From assembly GCA_903813345.2 (NCBI GenBank), contig CAIIXF020000008.1, positions 23,918,822 to 23,982,821 on the forward strand: 64,000 nt of DNA. The letters run 5' to 3'. The notes below the pieces were generated by a model. That model saw nothing but the letters and a program-made list of their open reading frames with translations. It did not search any database and was not told the DNA's origin. The DNA is from Owenia fusiformis. Its lineage: Eukaryota > Annelida > Polychaeta > Sabellida > Oweniidae. Below are positions 12,606-23,514 of the stretch, in pieces. A program made the translations under genes and the position numbers. Every line of letters starts with the position of its first letter. Within the stretch, counting starts at the first letter, position 1.

Positions 12606-13290
12606 CTTTCTGAAAATACAAGAGTGGATTATGTTTTCAAATATTTTTATTCGAAATTCAAATTATATTAGGGAATTTACTAGATTATGTATTTTTATTG
12701 TGCCAAACGTATTAACGAAGCATACTTTACATGGCAATTCAAGTTGTAAATTGATTCTAAATCTGTGATTTCAGCTTGTCATTTTCTTGGAATCAAATCA
12801 TTTATTGCAGGGAATAAACATCTTTTTTGATAATAGCCAAATAGAATAATTAGGAGCAAGGTCAGCAGTATATTGAATTGAATGTTCGTAAATATCACAT
12901 TGAATCTGTATTGTCGCCTAATTATAAAGTAACTTTGAATAACATAATTTTGACCGTTAGAACAAAGACCACTTTTACTTAGTTCAAGTATACAATGTAT
13001 CACATAAATGGCAGAATACGCTGTGTGCATGGACTAACTCAATATCAGTGGTCATTTACTGTGTCAACTTAGTAACCCTTGCATATCATGCTCACTCAAG
13101 TATTGAATAATTTTTTTATAATCTAAATGTTTGTGGTTTATAAAAAATGTGATATATTTTAGTTAGGAATACATTCATAAATATATTCATCCAAATATCA
13201 CTAGAATGCGGGTAGAAAGAGCAATGGTGACAAAATGCAGACAGAATTTTCCGTAAGGGTTTCAAACATTTCTGGACACAATCATGCATG
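12606..13290. other. Intronic DNA without recognised content
   Basis: AT-rich; no terminal repeats, RNA gene or convincing frame seen. Confidence 0.4.
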
Positions 13291-13292
13291 TA

Positions 13293-14373
13293 CAGGGTGT
13301 TCAGGAAATAAAGATAATAATGTCATAACTTTAATATTTGTTCATGGATTGCATTGAAATTTTCAGAGATTATAGTTTCAACATATTTTAACTTATTGTT
13401 GGAATTTCAGCTTCAGGCGATATGATTTGTTGATTCTGCAGTTGTCATAGCAACGCGAGTAGCGCTAAGGCGGGGCAGGTGGAATAACTGCAGTATATTT
13501 GCATGTTTTAAAAAGATATTGTATCATGTTTTTGACTTAAAATGGATGCTTAAACATAGTTATAACTATAAGCCTGAAATTCCTTGCCAATTCATCAATT
13601 TATTCTACATAATTTCCTCCTTTTTAGAAACAAATTCGTTGCCTCCTGAACCTTCTTCAAAAACTTCACAGATTTCTTCTTGACTCATTTCATGAAGTCT
13701 GTTGAACACATGTGACCGTATAGCATGAGCATTCTCAAATACATGGCCTCTTAGTCCCGTTTTGATTCAGCAAAGAAGTATAAATCATTTGGTGCTAGGT
13801 TGGGTGAATAAGGTGGATGCTTGAGTTGCTCTTATCTCAGCTGCTCGATTTTTCGAGTGATGATGGCAGCAGTATGGGAGGGGGAATTGTCAAAGTGGAA
13901 GATAAATTGCATCCCGGTGCATCCCAGGTCGCTTTCTACGTAATGCCCGCATTAAGTAGTGAAAATCCCATTGAATATCATTAAAAGATCAGTTGTTTGA
14001 CTTTTATATCATAAAACAAAATAATAAAAGAATTATATCATGGAGACGCACCAAGAAAGCTTTAAATATGGAGGCAAAATCGGTTTTCCATGCTAAATAT
14101 TACACATAAACTACTGCAGTTATTCCATGTGCCCCGCCTTAGCGCTACTCATGTTGCTATGCCAACCACAGAATTGACCAATCAAATCGCTTGAAGCTGA
14201 AACTCCATAAGTAAGTTTCAGAGGGGGAGAAACACCAGGGTTCAAAGATGACATACGCTTATAATGTAAATCTGTATTGAGATGACATCGTCGCTGATTG
14301 GTCACAAGTTGACAAATCCATGAATAAATAAAAAAAGTTATGACATTATTATCTTTATTTCCTGAACACCCTG
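13293..14373 (-). mobile_element. Mariner-like DNA transposon, 1081 bp, TA target site
   Basis: Ends CAGGGTGTTCAGGAAAT... and ...ATTTCCTGAACACCCTG are perfect inverted repeats that extend through AAAGATAATAATGTCATAAC (about 40 bp), flanked by TA on both sides (13291-13292, 14374-14375). A further inner inverted repeat ('gcgctactc...tgttgctat' against 'catagcaacgcgagtagcgct') lies about 150-250 bp in from each end. A frameshifted minus-strand transposase relic occupies the middle. Size and TA target fit the mariner group; coding decay makes it inactive. Confidence 0.8.
13612..13900 (-). pseudogene. Mariner transposase C-terminal relic
   Basis: The minus strand reads FDNSPSHTAAIITRKIEQL, then HPPYSPNLAPNDLYFFAES, the mariner HPPYSPDLAPSDYxLF region containing the third catalytic Asp. 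After a frameshift it reads LRGHVFENAHAIRSHVFNRL and SQEEICEVFEE, ending in TAG. The N-terminal half, including the first catalytic Asp, is missing. Confidence 0.75.
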
Positions 14374-14659
14374 TACTTCATGTGTACTGTTATTTTTAGT
14401 GCTGTATTTATAGATATAATTTCATGTATTAAAACCATATTTTCCAGCAATTCGGAACTACCCCAATATCACATTTTCTTCAATAACTCGAAACATGTGT
14501 AAACACTTACCATGTGCATGTAAATTCAGATTTCACGAGCTCTTTCCGATTTCGAGTACCTCATACACCCCTGCATGGATTTTGAGTTGGATTCGCCTTT
14601 TATGCGTGAGCCGATTCGCATCGCAAACGCTGATTGGATAAAGATTGCGCGAATCTTTA

Positions 14660-15424
14660 AGTTGACCGAAAATCCCCATTGGATGCCATTATAAACTGCT
14701 ATAAATATGGATTTATGAATAAAGTGTACTTATCTCCAAAAGTCCACTATGATATTTTCTTATTTATAGAAATGGGAAATCTGCAATATCAGAGAAATTC
14801 ATATTGGACTTTTCGGGGAAAGGACACTTTAGTAAAAGCATATTGATATCAGTTTATAATGGCAGTCAATGAGGATTCTTGTATGTGACTTATGGCTAAA
14901 TATATTAAGAACAAGAAATTTTGAGGAATGTGCCCGGTTTTTAAAAAGTAAATATATCAACTATCAGACTATAGAAATCTGCAATATCAGAAAATTCCAT
15001 AATGGACTTTTAGAGAAAATGGCACTTTATTAGTAAAGCCATGTTGACAGCGGTTTATAATGGCAGCCAATGGGAGTTTTCATGTGCAACTTAATAGCTA
15101 GATATATTCAAAATCAAAAATTTTAGAAATGTGCCAGTTTGATTTTTTTTATAATATTTTGGCTATAGAAATCTGCAATATCAGAAAATTCCATAGTGAA
15201 CTTTTGGAGAAAATGACATTTTGGTAAAGTCATATTGATAGTAGTTTATAATGGTTGTCAATGGGGATTTCCCAAAATTCAATCGTCAATATCTTTTGAA
15301 TGAGATAAAATGCAACTTGTAACCCTTCTTATTTTGAAGACATTCAAGTTATGGTTACATGCTAGTAAGATTGACTTTATTGCTCTTGATCTGTTCTGCA
15401 GGGGGTCTTTTGAGGATTGATGAA
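14660..15424 (-). repeat. Interspersed repeat, copy 2 (reversed relative to 8.7 kb)
   Basis: Three or four units of 'ttataatggcagccaatggg ... gatatatt ... aaattttagaaatgtgcc ... atagaaatctgcaatatcagaaaattcc', each about 170 bp, are followed by 'cttgtaacccttcttattttgaagacatt' and 'ctgcagggggtctttt'. The order is the exact reverse of 8700-9171. Another copy is at 16200-16580. Confidence 0.7.
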
Positions 15425-15426
15425 TA

Positions 15427-17094
15427 GACTAGATGCGAATAGAAATAATATTGATTTACGTCATTAAATATTCAAAATTCAAAGTGATGTCATATTTGAA
15501 ATCTACATGTAAAAGTACATCGAGAAAAATGGTTTCGAAAATTGTTTATCAACTTTGAAAATTTAATTTTTTTTGAAAATGTGACTTCTAGCTAGGGTTG
15601 ATTCCTCATAGACCCCATGTTACAAAATCACAAAAAGTGAAATATCTTTTCTTGTATTGGACAGATAACATTTTCTTTTACTGGACATATTTTAATTTGC
15701 ATAACTATTAGATACATAAGGGTTATATAAAAATTGAACCACTAAAACAGATGTAATTTAAGTTAAAGGGAACTTTCTACTATACCCGCCATGTTATCTG
15801 TAGTGGTTGCCGGGTTGGCCTAGTGGTTAAGGCATTGGTCTGAAAAGCAGGAAGTCTGGCTTCAGGCTGAAAAGTAGAGGTCTTGGGTTCAAACCCAGGT
15901 CACAGCACTTCTTGTGATTTGTCTTTGACCTGTGACTGCTGACCTATACCGGCGATTACTAGAGTGCTGCTTACTCGATAAAAGGCTGGCGCTGGCTAGA
16001 ATTGTCTATGGTTCTAGCCAGGATAAAGATACCAGTTCTTCAACTCGACAATGGGAAGAACTGCTCTACCCTAGTGACTAATATGTCATGATATGACATC
16101 TAAAGAGTCAATAAAAGATATATATATGATAAAAAGATAAAGAAACAAAATATGACCCGAGCGAGCCACCTGGTGGCGAAACTGGTAACTACCTACTCGC
16201 ATCTGCGTTACAACATGGGACTCAATGGAGTTTCCGTGAGCAACTTAATAACTAGATATATTAAAAATTATAAATTTTTAGAAATGTGCCTGTTTGGTTT
16301 TTTGGCTGTAGAAATCTGCAACATTAGAAAATTCCATAGTGGACTTTTGGAAAAAATGACCCTTTAGTAAAGCCATTTTGAATATATATATGTACGTATG
16401 TATATATATAATGGCAGTCAATGGGAATTTTCCTAAATTCAAACGCCAATATCTTTTGAACTAGACAAAATCTAGCTTGTAACCCTTCTTATTTTGAAGA
16501 CATTTAAGTCATGGTTACATACTAGGAAGATTGACTTTATTGCTCTTGAACTGTTCTGCAGGGGGTCTTTTGAAGATTGATGAATTAACATGGGGTTCAA
16601 TGGAAACATGCAACATTCTCGAAGCCTGTTATTATCCACTGGGGCCACTTTTTGACACCACTTCGGTAGGTAGTGACCAGTTTCACCACCAGGTGGCTAA
16701 TTCGGGGGAAATAACATGGCTAGGTATTACAAAGTTACTTTAAAGTTGATTATTTATCAGTTTTAGTGGTTCACTTTTCATATTACCCTTATTGACTGAT
16801 AGTTATACAAATTAAATTATTATACAAATTACAATATGTCCAGTAAAGGAAAATTTTATCTGCCCAACACAAGAAAAGATATTTCACTTTTTGTAATTTT
16901 ACAACATGGGGTCTATAGGGAATCTCCCCGGCCTAGAAGTCACATTTTCAAAGAAAATTAAATTTACAAAGTTGATAAACTCTTTTCAAAGCCACATTCC
17001 TAGATGTTCTTTTACATGTAGATTTCAAATATGACATCAGTTTAACTGAATTTTTAATGATGTAAATCAAGATTATTTCTTCTTCCATCTAGTC
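15427..17094. mobile_element. Foldback-type element with long inverted arms, TA-flanked, carrying a SINE
   Basis: The left terminus GACTAGATGCGAATAGAAAT and the mirrored right terminus ...CATCTAGTC (17086-17094) are flanked by TA on both sides. The arms match for roughly 370 bp, through 'cccatagaccccatg', 'tactggacatatt' and 'gccacctggtggtgaaactgg'. The loop (16200-16600) is another copy of the 170-bp-unit repeat. The left arm is interrupted by a tRNA-derived SINE at 15797-16150. A single uninterrupted arm occurs at 23515-23930. No protein is encoded. Confidence 0.65.
15797..16150 (+). mobile_element. tRNA-derived SINE
   Basis: Pol III promoter boxes are visible: box A TTGGCCTAGTGG (15815-15826) and box B GGTTCAAACCC (15886-15896). 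They are 71 nt apart rather than the typical 44. The extra 27 nt is exactly the spacing of a repeated CTGAAAAG (15840 and 15867), so the anticodon-arm region is tandemly duplicated. A tRNA-unrelated body follows (GGTTCTAGCC-containing stem near 16008), then an A-rich tail. The insertion is proven by homologous sites lacking it at 16685-16715 (reversed) and 23855-23890. No clear target duplication is seen. Confidence 0.75.
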
Positions 17095-17332
17095 TATTGG
17101 TATTCAAACTTGAAATGCCACGGTTAGTTTAAGAGTCATGTCATTAATAATAATATTGCAAGTGGCTTTACATCACCAAGAAATTAGTGTTGTTTGGGCA
17201 CTGTTCAGTTGGTAAATGAGCAAAACACTTCAGCTCAGTCTGGATGGAATAGTAACCCTTTTTGGCAATGAAACATATTACAATTAATTATTTACACATT
17301 CAGAATACTCAATATGTAATATTTTTACTTAG

Positions 17333-17463
17333 GTGCACAAATCAGGGGTCATGTGATTGGCCAAACCATGGGGCGGGTCCAGTACTCCTGCTTCAGTTCT
17401 GATGCCAAGCTCGTTGCATTGTGTATTGAAAGAGAGGTTCATATCTTACCCACAAAGCTAAAG
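17333..17463 (+). CDS. WDR27: WDR27-like exon 2 of those seen
   Basis: This 131-bp exon starts with two bases completing the Gly codon from 675-822, then encodes 43 codons including HVIGQTMGRVQYSCFSSD and KLVALCIEREVHILPTKLK, ending in phase 0. The acceptor is a T-rich tract with AG at 17331-17332 and the donor is GTAAAT at 17464. The product matches the WDR27 segment between blades one and two (GxVMGxxxGKVxCL...VVAVCxxNKIFMLD in the human protein as I remember it). The separating intron of 16.5 kb is filled with mobile elements. Confidence 0.85.
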
Positions 17464-17856
17464 GTAAATTTTGTGACCAGGGGTTCTATTTTCTATGTTA
17501 TACAAAATTCCCCCTCCCATTTCTCTTCATTTGGGTTCCTGTTAATTTTTTTTCTGTTTTTATACATACAACTAACACTACCTCGAATAGTTTGGCAACC
17601 CTAACTCCACCATTAGAATACGTGTTAAAGCCTCTTTTAATGCTTGAATTGTTATTTGCATAATCTATAAAGAAAAAAAACTGTTTTAGGCCCTGCAAAT
17701 ATAAATTGACATCATTTCCAATACCTTATCTCACAAAAGTTAAGTAAACAATTGAATTTTTATTTAACAAAAGATTATATCTTTCTTTATTTTCAACAAA
17801 GTCTCCAAAGTCTTAATATTTCAAGAAACCTCTCCCATTATTATAACCTTTTATTA

Positions 17857-19670
17857 TGTCCCGACCACATAGTGTGGGGCCATTTTATCGTCCTAGGCGC
17901 ATCTGTCCGTCTGGTTGTCTGTCTGTCTGTCTGTCCGTCCGTCCATCCGTACGTCTGGCAGTTTTCTCCAAAACCGCTACAGGTATCACCTTCAAATTTT
18001 CAGGAATAACTTGTGAGTGCATACAGATGTGGATAAAAAAATTAACTCGATAGCTACTTCCTGTCGGCCATTTTGAGGTCAAATGATAAAATCCTTGTCT
18101 GCAAACTTTAAGAAAAACGGCTTCACAGTTGCTTTTAAAATTTTAACATCTTGTTTAGCTCACTTCATTCTACATCTGATTAGGTTTTGGACCTGTTAGC
18201 TCAGTCATGTCAGCCATTTTGAATGTCTTAAGAAAAGTTAGCGCGCGATAATACTTTGTATCATATTGAATGGTGTTTTTGAGTTTTCATACTTTGTATT
18301 TAGTAGCTTTATAAATAATTTCAGGTGTACTTTGTTGTAAAAGCTTATGTTATTGTTAACAGTAGTTATATGTGATAATTTTGTAAAAGGAAATCAGCAA
18401 AAACTCGTAATCACTTTTTTATTGTCGGCCATTTTGGTTTTTTCCGTCCTAAAATCTTGTCTGTAAAGTCTTGTCTACGCGTTTTCAGGTGAACCGTTTG
18501 GTAGATCAATTTCAAATTTTCAGGGATGATTCTTAGTATAAAAATCTAGATCTGATTAGTTTCTTGGCGTTCTGGGTAAATTTCAAGGCAGCCATTTTGG
18601 ATTTTCAGTCCTAAAATCTTGTCTGTAAAGTCTTGTTTACGCGTTTTCAGGTAAACTGTTTGGTAGATCAATTTCAAATTTTCAGGGATGATTCTTAGTA
18701 TGAAAATCTAGATCTGATTAGGTTTTTGGCATTCTGGGTAAACTTCAAGGCAGCAATTTTGGATTTTCCGTCCTAAAATCTTGTCTGTAAAGTCTTGTCT
18801 ACGCATTTCCAGGTGAACCGTTTGGTAGATCAATTTCAAATTTTCAGGGATGATTCTTAGTATGAAAATCTAGATCTGATTAGTTCTTTTGGCTTTCTGG
18901 GTAAATGTCAAGGCAGCCATTTTGGATTTTCTGTCCTAAAATCTTGTCGGTTAAGTCTTGTATACGCATTTCCAGGTGAACCGTTTGTTAGATCAATTTC
19001 AAATTTTCAGGGATGATTCTTAGTATGAAAATCTAGATCTGATTAGTTTTTTGGCATTCTGGATAAATGTCAAGGCAGCCATTTTGGATTTTCCATCTTA
19101 AAATCTTGCCTGTAAAGTCTTGTCTACGCGTTTTTGGGTGAACCGTTTGGTAGATCAATTTCAAATTTTCAGAGATGATTCTTAGTATGAAAATCTAAAT
19201 TTGATTAGTTTTTTGGCATTCTGAGTAAATGTCAAGGCAGCCATTTTGGATTTTCTGTCCTAAAATCTTGTCTGTAAAGTCTTGTCTACACGTTTTCAGG
19301 TGAACCGTTTGGTAGATCAATTTCAAATTTTCAGGGATGATTCTTAGTATGAAAATCTAGAACTGATTAGTTTTTTGACATTCTGGGTAAATGTCAAGGT
19401 AGCCATTTTGGATTTTCCATCCTAAAATCTTGTCTGTAAAGTCTTGTTTAACTGTTTGACGGATCAATTTCAAATTTTCAGGGGTGGTTCTTATTATGAA
19501 AATCTAGAACTAACTTATTTTGGGGGATTCTGGGTAAATTTTAAGGCGGCCATTTTGGATTTTCTGTCCTCAAATTGTGTCAGTAAAGTCTTGTCTACTC
19601 ATTTTCAGGATAACCATTTGACGGGATCCCCCATTGGTGGGGACATTTTGTACACATTTGTGTTCTTGTT
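17857..19670 (+). mobile_element. Pearl-like non-autonomous element, family 1 (about 162-bp core repeats)
   Basis: It starts TGTCCCGACCACATAGTG with GTGTGGGG completing a terminal hairpin. A (GTCT)n(GTCC)n microsatellite follows at 17917-17950, then a unique segment and about seven or eight core repeats of about 162 bp ('gtcctaaaatcttgtctgtaa', 'gatcaatttcaaattttcag', 'gatgattcttagtatgaaaa', 'ggcagccattttgg'). It ends CCATTGGTGGGGACA plus a conserved TGTACACATTTGTG tail. The layout matches bivalve 'pearl' elements, which are thought to be non-autonomous Helitron/Helentron relatives; that link is inference. An inverted copy lies at 55910-57344. Translated 'SVCLSVCPSV' frames come from the microsatellite. 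Confidence 0.75.
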
Positions 19671-19679
19671 GTAACATTT

Positions 19680-20442
19680 TATCAACATATAGTATCATAA
19701 CATGATTGCATAAGTCAGAACTAAGGTAAACTACATATCTAAACTACAAAACACTAACTAAACTAAAAAAAATACAAAAGAATATAAAAATACACTGTAC
19801 ATGTATATAAGGTAACAATTATAGTGTGGTACACACACAATGCATAATGACCATGCTAAATTCTTAAATGAATGGTAAATGAATTTGCCAATATGTCTGC
19901 AAGGTTACATTTTTACTAGAAAAAAGATTGACAAATAAATTTTCACTTCGTAAATCCAAGTTAGGTAAAATTTCACAGGCTTTTGTATATAATATTTGCC
20001 TTTTTTCATCATCCTTTATACAAGCTAAAAAGAAATGACATTCATCCTCCACATCTTTACAAATATTGCATAATCTTTCCTCCTTTGGTTTTGGCTTTGT
20101 ATGTCTTCCAGTCTCAATTGCTAACTGATGAGAACTCATTCTAAATTTACTTGTAGCCAATCTATACTTTTTATTATTATTATCTAGTTTCGAGTACAAT
20201 TCTTTACCAAAATCATTTTTAAATAATTTGTACATTCTCAATATAGGATAAGTGTTCAAATCATTTTTCCATTTTTCTACAAATAATATTTTAAATTTCT
20301 TTTCAACCATGTTCACCAGATTTTCAGTATCCAGATTTTGATTATTCCAATAATCTAATAAATCACATTTTCTGAGTATATCATAAACCTTGCTTGACTA
20401 GCTTTTGAATCCTAACTCTTGATTACCCCTATCACAGTAAGT
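19680..20442 (-). mobile_element. 5'-truncated LINE, C-terminal fragment of ORF2
   Basis: The minus-strand frame 20316-19864 (150 aa) carries RMSSHQLAIETGRHTKPKPK, LCNICKDVEDECHFFLAC, the zinc-finger-like C-x2-C...H-x4-C tail that follows reverse transcriptase in many APE-type LINEs. Upstream, to about 20440, the same frame reads KVYDILRKCDLLDYW after an in-frame TAG. The 31.6-32.5 kb fragment is homologous over its length. A 3' UTR-like AT-rich stretch lies at 19680-19863. The endonuclease and RT domains are absent. Confidence 0.75.
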
Positions 20443-21027
20443 ATCCCATTGAAATAATCAAGGAGGGGAAAAAGGAAGGGGGGGGGGTGGTAATTTGTAA
20501 ATTCTCAATATAGGATAAGTGTTCAAATCATTTTTCCATTTTTCTACAAATAATATTTTAAATTTCTTTTCAACCATGTACACCAGATTTTCAGTATCCA
20601 GATTTTGATTATTCCAATAATCTAATAAATCACATTTTCTGAGTATATCATAAACCTTGCTTGACTAGCTTTTGAATCCTAACTCTTGATTACCCCTATC
20701 ACAGTAAGTATCCCATTGAAATAATCAAGGAGGCGAAAAATGAAGGGGGGGGGGGGTGGTAATTTGAAAATTCTCAATATAGGATAAGTGTTCAAATCAT
20801 TTTTCCATTTTTCTACAAATAATATTTTAAATTTCTTTTCAACCATGTACACCAGATTTTCAGTATCCAGATTTTAATTATTCCAATAATCTAATAAATC
20901 ACATTTTCTGAGTATATCATAAACCTTGCTTGACTAGCTTTTGAATCCTAACTCTTGATTACCCCTATCACAGTAAGTATCCCATTGAAATAATCTAGGA
21001 GGCGAAAAAGGAAAGGGGGGAGGGGGG
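20227..21027. repeat. Three tandem copies (about 268 bp) across a LINE/MITE junction
   Basis: The marker TTCTCAATATAGGATAAG begins at 20235, 20502 and 20771, giving periods of 267 and 269 bp. Each unit holds LINE ORF2 sequence, the junction with the MITE (CACAGTAAGTATCCCATTG) and a poly-G tract of 7-13 G. Copies differ by a handful of substitutions, so the event is recent or homogenised. The poly-G runs are the main length difference. Confidence 0.85.
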
Positions 21028-21399
21028 ATTTACATGGGAATTATGATTTTCAAATATTCATCTATTTTTGACCTATTGCAATTGAGGGTTTGGAAGTATA
21101 AGGAATAAACTAAGTCAAGTTTCATCATAAGTATTTTTAATGTAGATTATATAAATAAAAATTCAAACATAAAGAGGCTTTAGCACATAGTGCAATGGGA
21201 AGTTAACACATGCACTGGCTACGCCACTGCATTACCAATATGTAAAGTGAATTAAATTCATTGCATGAATCTGAGCTCTTCACAACCACTCTTCAGAGTG
21301 GGCATGGCACATCAATTTTGTCCTTTAATCTTGTTGCTCCAACTGATGAGTGTTAGGCATTGAGGATGAAAAATCTACAATACAGTAATAAATAGGATC

Positions 21400-21447
21400 A
21401 TCCATTGGTGGGGACATGTAGTACATGTTTGTCTCCTTGTTATTTCA
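21400..21447 (+). repeat. Terminal fragment of pearl-like family 1, abutting exon 3
   Basis: CATCCATTGGTGGGGACAT, then GTACATGTTTGT and CTCCTTGTT, match the right end of the 17857-19670 element (CCCCCATTGGTGGGGACAT...GTACACATTTGTG...TTCTTGTT) and the reversed copy at 55910-55950. It runs directly into TATTTCAG, the acceptor of the WDR27 exon. Only the last 45-50 bp of the element are present. The rest of 21206-21400 has no recognised content. Confidence 0.7.
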
Positions 21448-21448
21448 G

Positions 21449-21568
21449 GAGAAGTCCACTGGTCCACTTGCAGTACTGGAAGGCCATACATCATATGTAA
21501 ATGCTGCTCAGTTTTGTCCGCACTACAGTTCAACACTTGTCTCAGTATCTGATGACAGGACCTTTAAA
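21449..21568 (+). CDS. WDR27: WDR27-like exon 3 of those seen, WD40 blade
   Basis: This 120-bp exon of exactly 40 codons starts and ends in phase 0. It encodes LAVLEGHTSYVNAAQFCP and STLVSVSDDRTFK, a WD40 blade whose terminal WD (IWD) is supplied by the next exon. Splice sites are TTATTTCAG before and GTAAGT after. It corresponds to ELQGHLGPVTAVEFCPW...SASEDRGFKVWD in the human protein as remembered. The upstream intron is 4.0 kb and its last 50 bp appear to derive from a transposon end. Confidence 0.9.
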
Positions 21569-21889
21569 GTAAGTATTCCTCAATGATTTGTTGCTTCATA
21601 AGTTAGGCTGGAAGACAATAGTTTATGAAATACTTGTTAATGTGTCATTTGTCTCACCTACATGTATGTGATAAATACGGCTTTGTATAAAAACCTCATA
21701 GCTCATACCCACGTACCCTCAGCATAGACAGAGATTGAATAATCTGAATACATGTAGTTAAAAATTGAATTCTTGAAAACACAAAACCTATCTAGTTGTT
21801 ACTTTTTATTGATATTTTTATTTGGCATTATCAAATGACAACATTAAAACGATGACAGATAGTATAACAAAATCGCCTTAATTGATTAT
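21569..21889. other. Intronic DNA without recognised content
   Basis: Nothing beyond the strong GTAAGT donor at its start; AT-rich, no repeats or frames of note. Confidence 0.4.
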
Positions 21890-23425
21890 TATCCCCTCGA
21901 AAGAAGTTCGGAGGGATATTGGGAACGCCTCTGTCCGTCTTGCCATCTGTCCGTCTGGCCATCCGTACATCCGTCCGGGCAATAACTCAAATACCGTTGG
22001 CCCGATTTTGTTCATATTTTGTACACATATACCCTATGGGAGTAGAAGTTCTGCTCAAAAGCCGATTTTCAAAATGGCCGCTCATTTAAAAATGGTGGCC
22101 ATTTTAGTGCCGATTTTACAGTAATTTAGGTACAATATTTAAAACTGTAATAGCAATATGTTTTAAATGTAAAAAATTATATAGGACATTAATAAAGCTA
22201 GAAATGTAGATATCTAAGAAGCACATGGCAGCCATCTTGAAAAATGGCGGCATTTACTAGTTATTTTACGATTTTTGCAGTAACTCGAAAAGTAGTGGAG
22301 CGATTTTGTTCATATTTGGATGTGAATACTATAAGCATGACACAATGTGTAATGAAACTTTTGGTAGAAGGCGACCATTTTGAAAAATGGCCGCCATTTT
22401 AACGTATTTTACTATAACTCAAAAAGTAGTGGAGCGATTTTGTTCATATTTGGTATGTGAATACTATAATCATGGCACACTGTCTAATGACACTTTTGGT
22501 AGAAGACAGCCATTTTGGAAAATGGTAGCCATTTTGAAAAATGGTAGCCATTTTGAAAAATGGCTGCCATTTTAACGTATTTAACTATAACTTGAAAAGT
22601 AGGAGAGAGATTTTGTTCATATTTGGTATGTGAATACTATAAGCATGTCACACTGTCTAATGACACTTTTGGTAGAAGGTGGCCATTTTGAAAAATGGCC
22701 GCCATTTTAACGTATTTGACTATAACTCAAAAAGTAGTGGAGTGATTTTGTTCATATTTGGTATGTGAATACTATAAGCATGTCACACTGTCTAATTACA
22801 CTTTTGGTAGAAAAATGGCCGCAATTTTAACATATTTTATTATAACTCGAAAAGTAGTGGAGCGTTTTTTTCATATTTGGTATGTGAATACTATAAGCAT
22901 GGCAAACTGTCTAATGACACTTTTGGTAGAAGGTGGCCATTTTCAAAATGGCCGCCATTTTAACATATTTTACTATAACTCGAAAAGTAATTTAGCGTTT
23001 TTGTTCATATTTGGTATGTTAATACTATAAGCATGGCGCACTGTCTAACGACACTTTTGGTAGAAGGTGGCCATTTTTCAAAATGGCCACCATTTTTACA
23101 TATTTTACTATAACTCGAAAAGTAGAAGAGTGATTTTGTTCATATTTTGTCTGTGAATACTATAAGCATGGCACACTGTCTTTAGACACTTTTGGTAGTA
23201 GGTAGCCATTTTTCAAAATGGCCACCATTTTAACGTATTTTACTCGAAAAGTTGTGGAGTGATTTTGCTCATATTTGGTATGTTAATACTATAGGCATGG
23301 CCACTATCTAATGACACTTTTGGTAGAAGGTGGCCATTTTGGAAAATGGCTGCCATTTTTTTATATACTTTGCAAATATGCCAGCCATGGCTGTTCGATG
23401 GGATTTGCTATGCTTTGGGGTGAAC
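21890..23425 (+). mobile_element. Pearl-like element, family 2 (YY1-like palindromes), copy 1
   Basis: It opens with a hairpin (ATCCCCTCGAAAGAAGTTCG with GAGGGAT), then GGGAACGCCTCTGTCCG and a short TCCG/TCTG microsatellite. About eight core repeats of 110-150 bp follow, each with 'ttttgttcatatttggtatg', 'aatactataagcatg', 'gacacttttggtagaagg' and AAAATGGCCGCCATTTT or variants. The right end reads GTTCGATGGGATTTGCT, complementary to the left stem. A second copy is at 40963-42270. No protein is encoded; the 'MTLLVEGGHF' frames are repeat translations. Confidence 0.75.
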
Positions 23426-23514
23426 TCCAAAAATTATTACTATCGGTATCAATATATTCTCTCTCAAATGTAATCTCTCTCAAATGTAATATATTCTAAC
23501 CTCAGGGAATAACC

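Larger units (their letters stand above)
17576..21205. mobile_element. CACTCC-type MITE copy split by later insertions
   Basis: The left half (17576-17842: TTTGGCAACC, CGTGTTAAAGCCTC, AAACCTCTCCCATT) and right half (20445-21205: CCCATTGAAATAATC, GGAGGCGAAAAA, AAAGAGGCTTTA) match, in order, the intact MITE at 60710-61585. Between the halves sit a pearl-like element (17857-19670) and a LINE tail (about 19680-20442). The MITE is therefore older than both insertions. Its terminal bases are degraded. Confidence 0.6.

Noticed and set aside
17856-18082. Frames rich in SVCLSVCPSV on + and TDRQTDR on -
   Set aside because: Direct translations of the (GTCT/GTCC)n microsatellite; the same pattern appears wherever that microsatellite occurs (30151, 57858).
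22387-23499. Several 60-90 aa frames with EGGHFxK motifs
   Set aside because: They follow the core repeat unit of pearl-like family 2 and shift frame with unit length; no independent coding signal.
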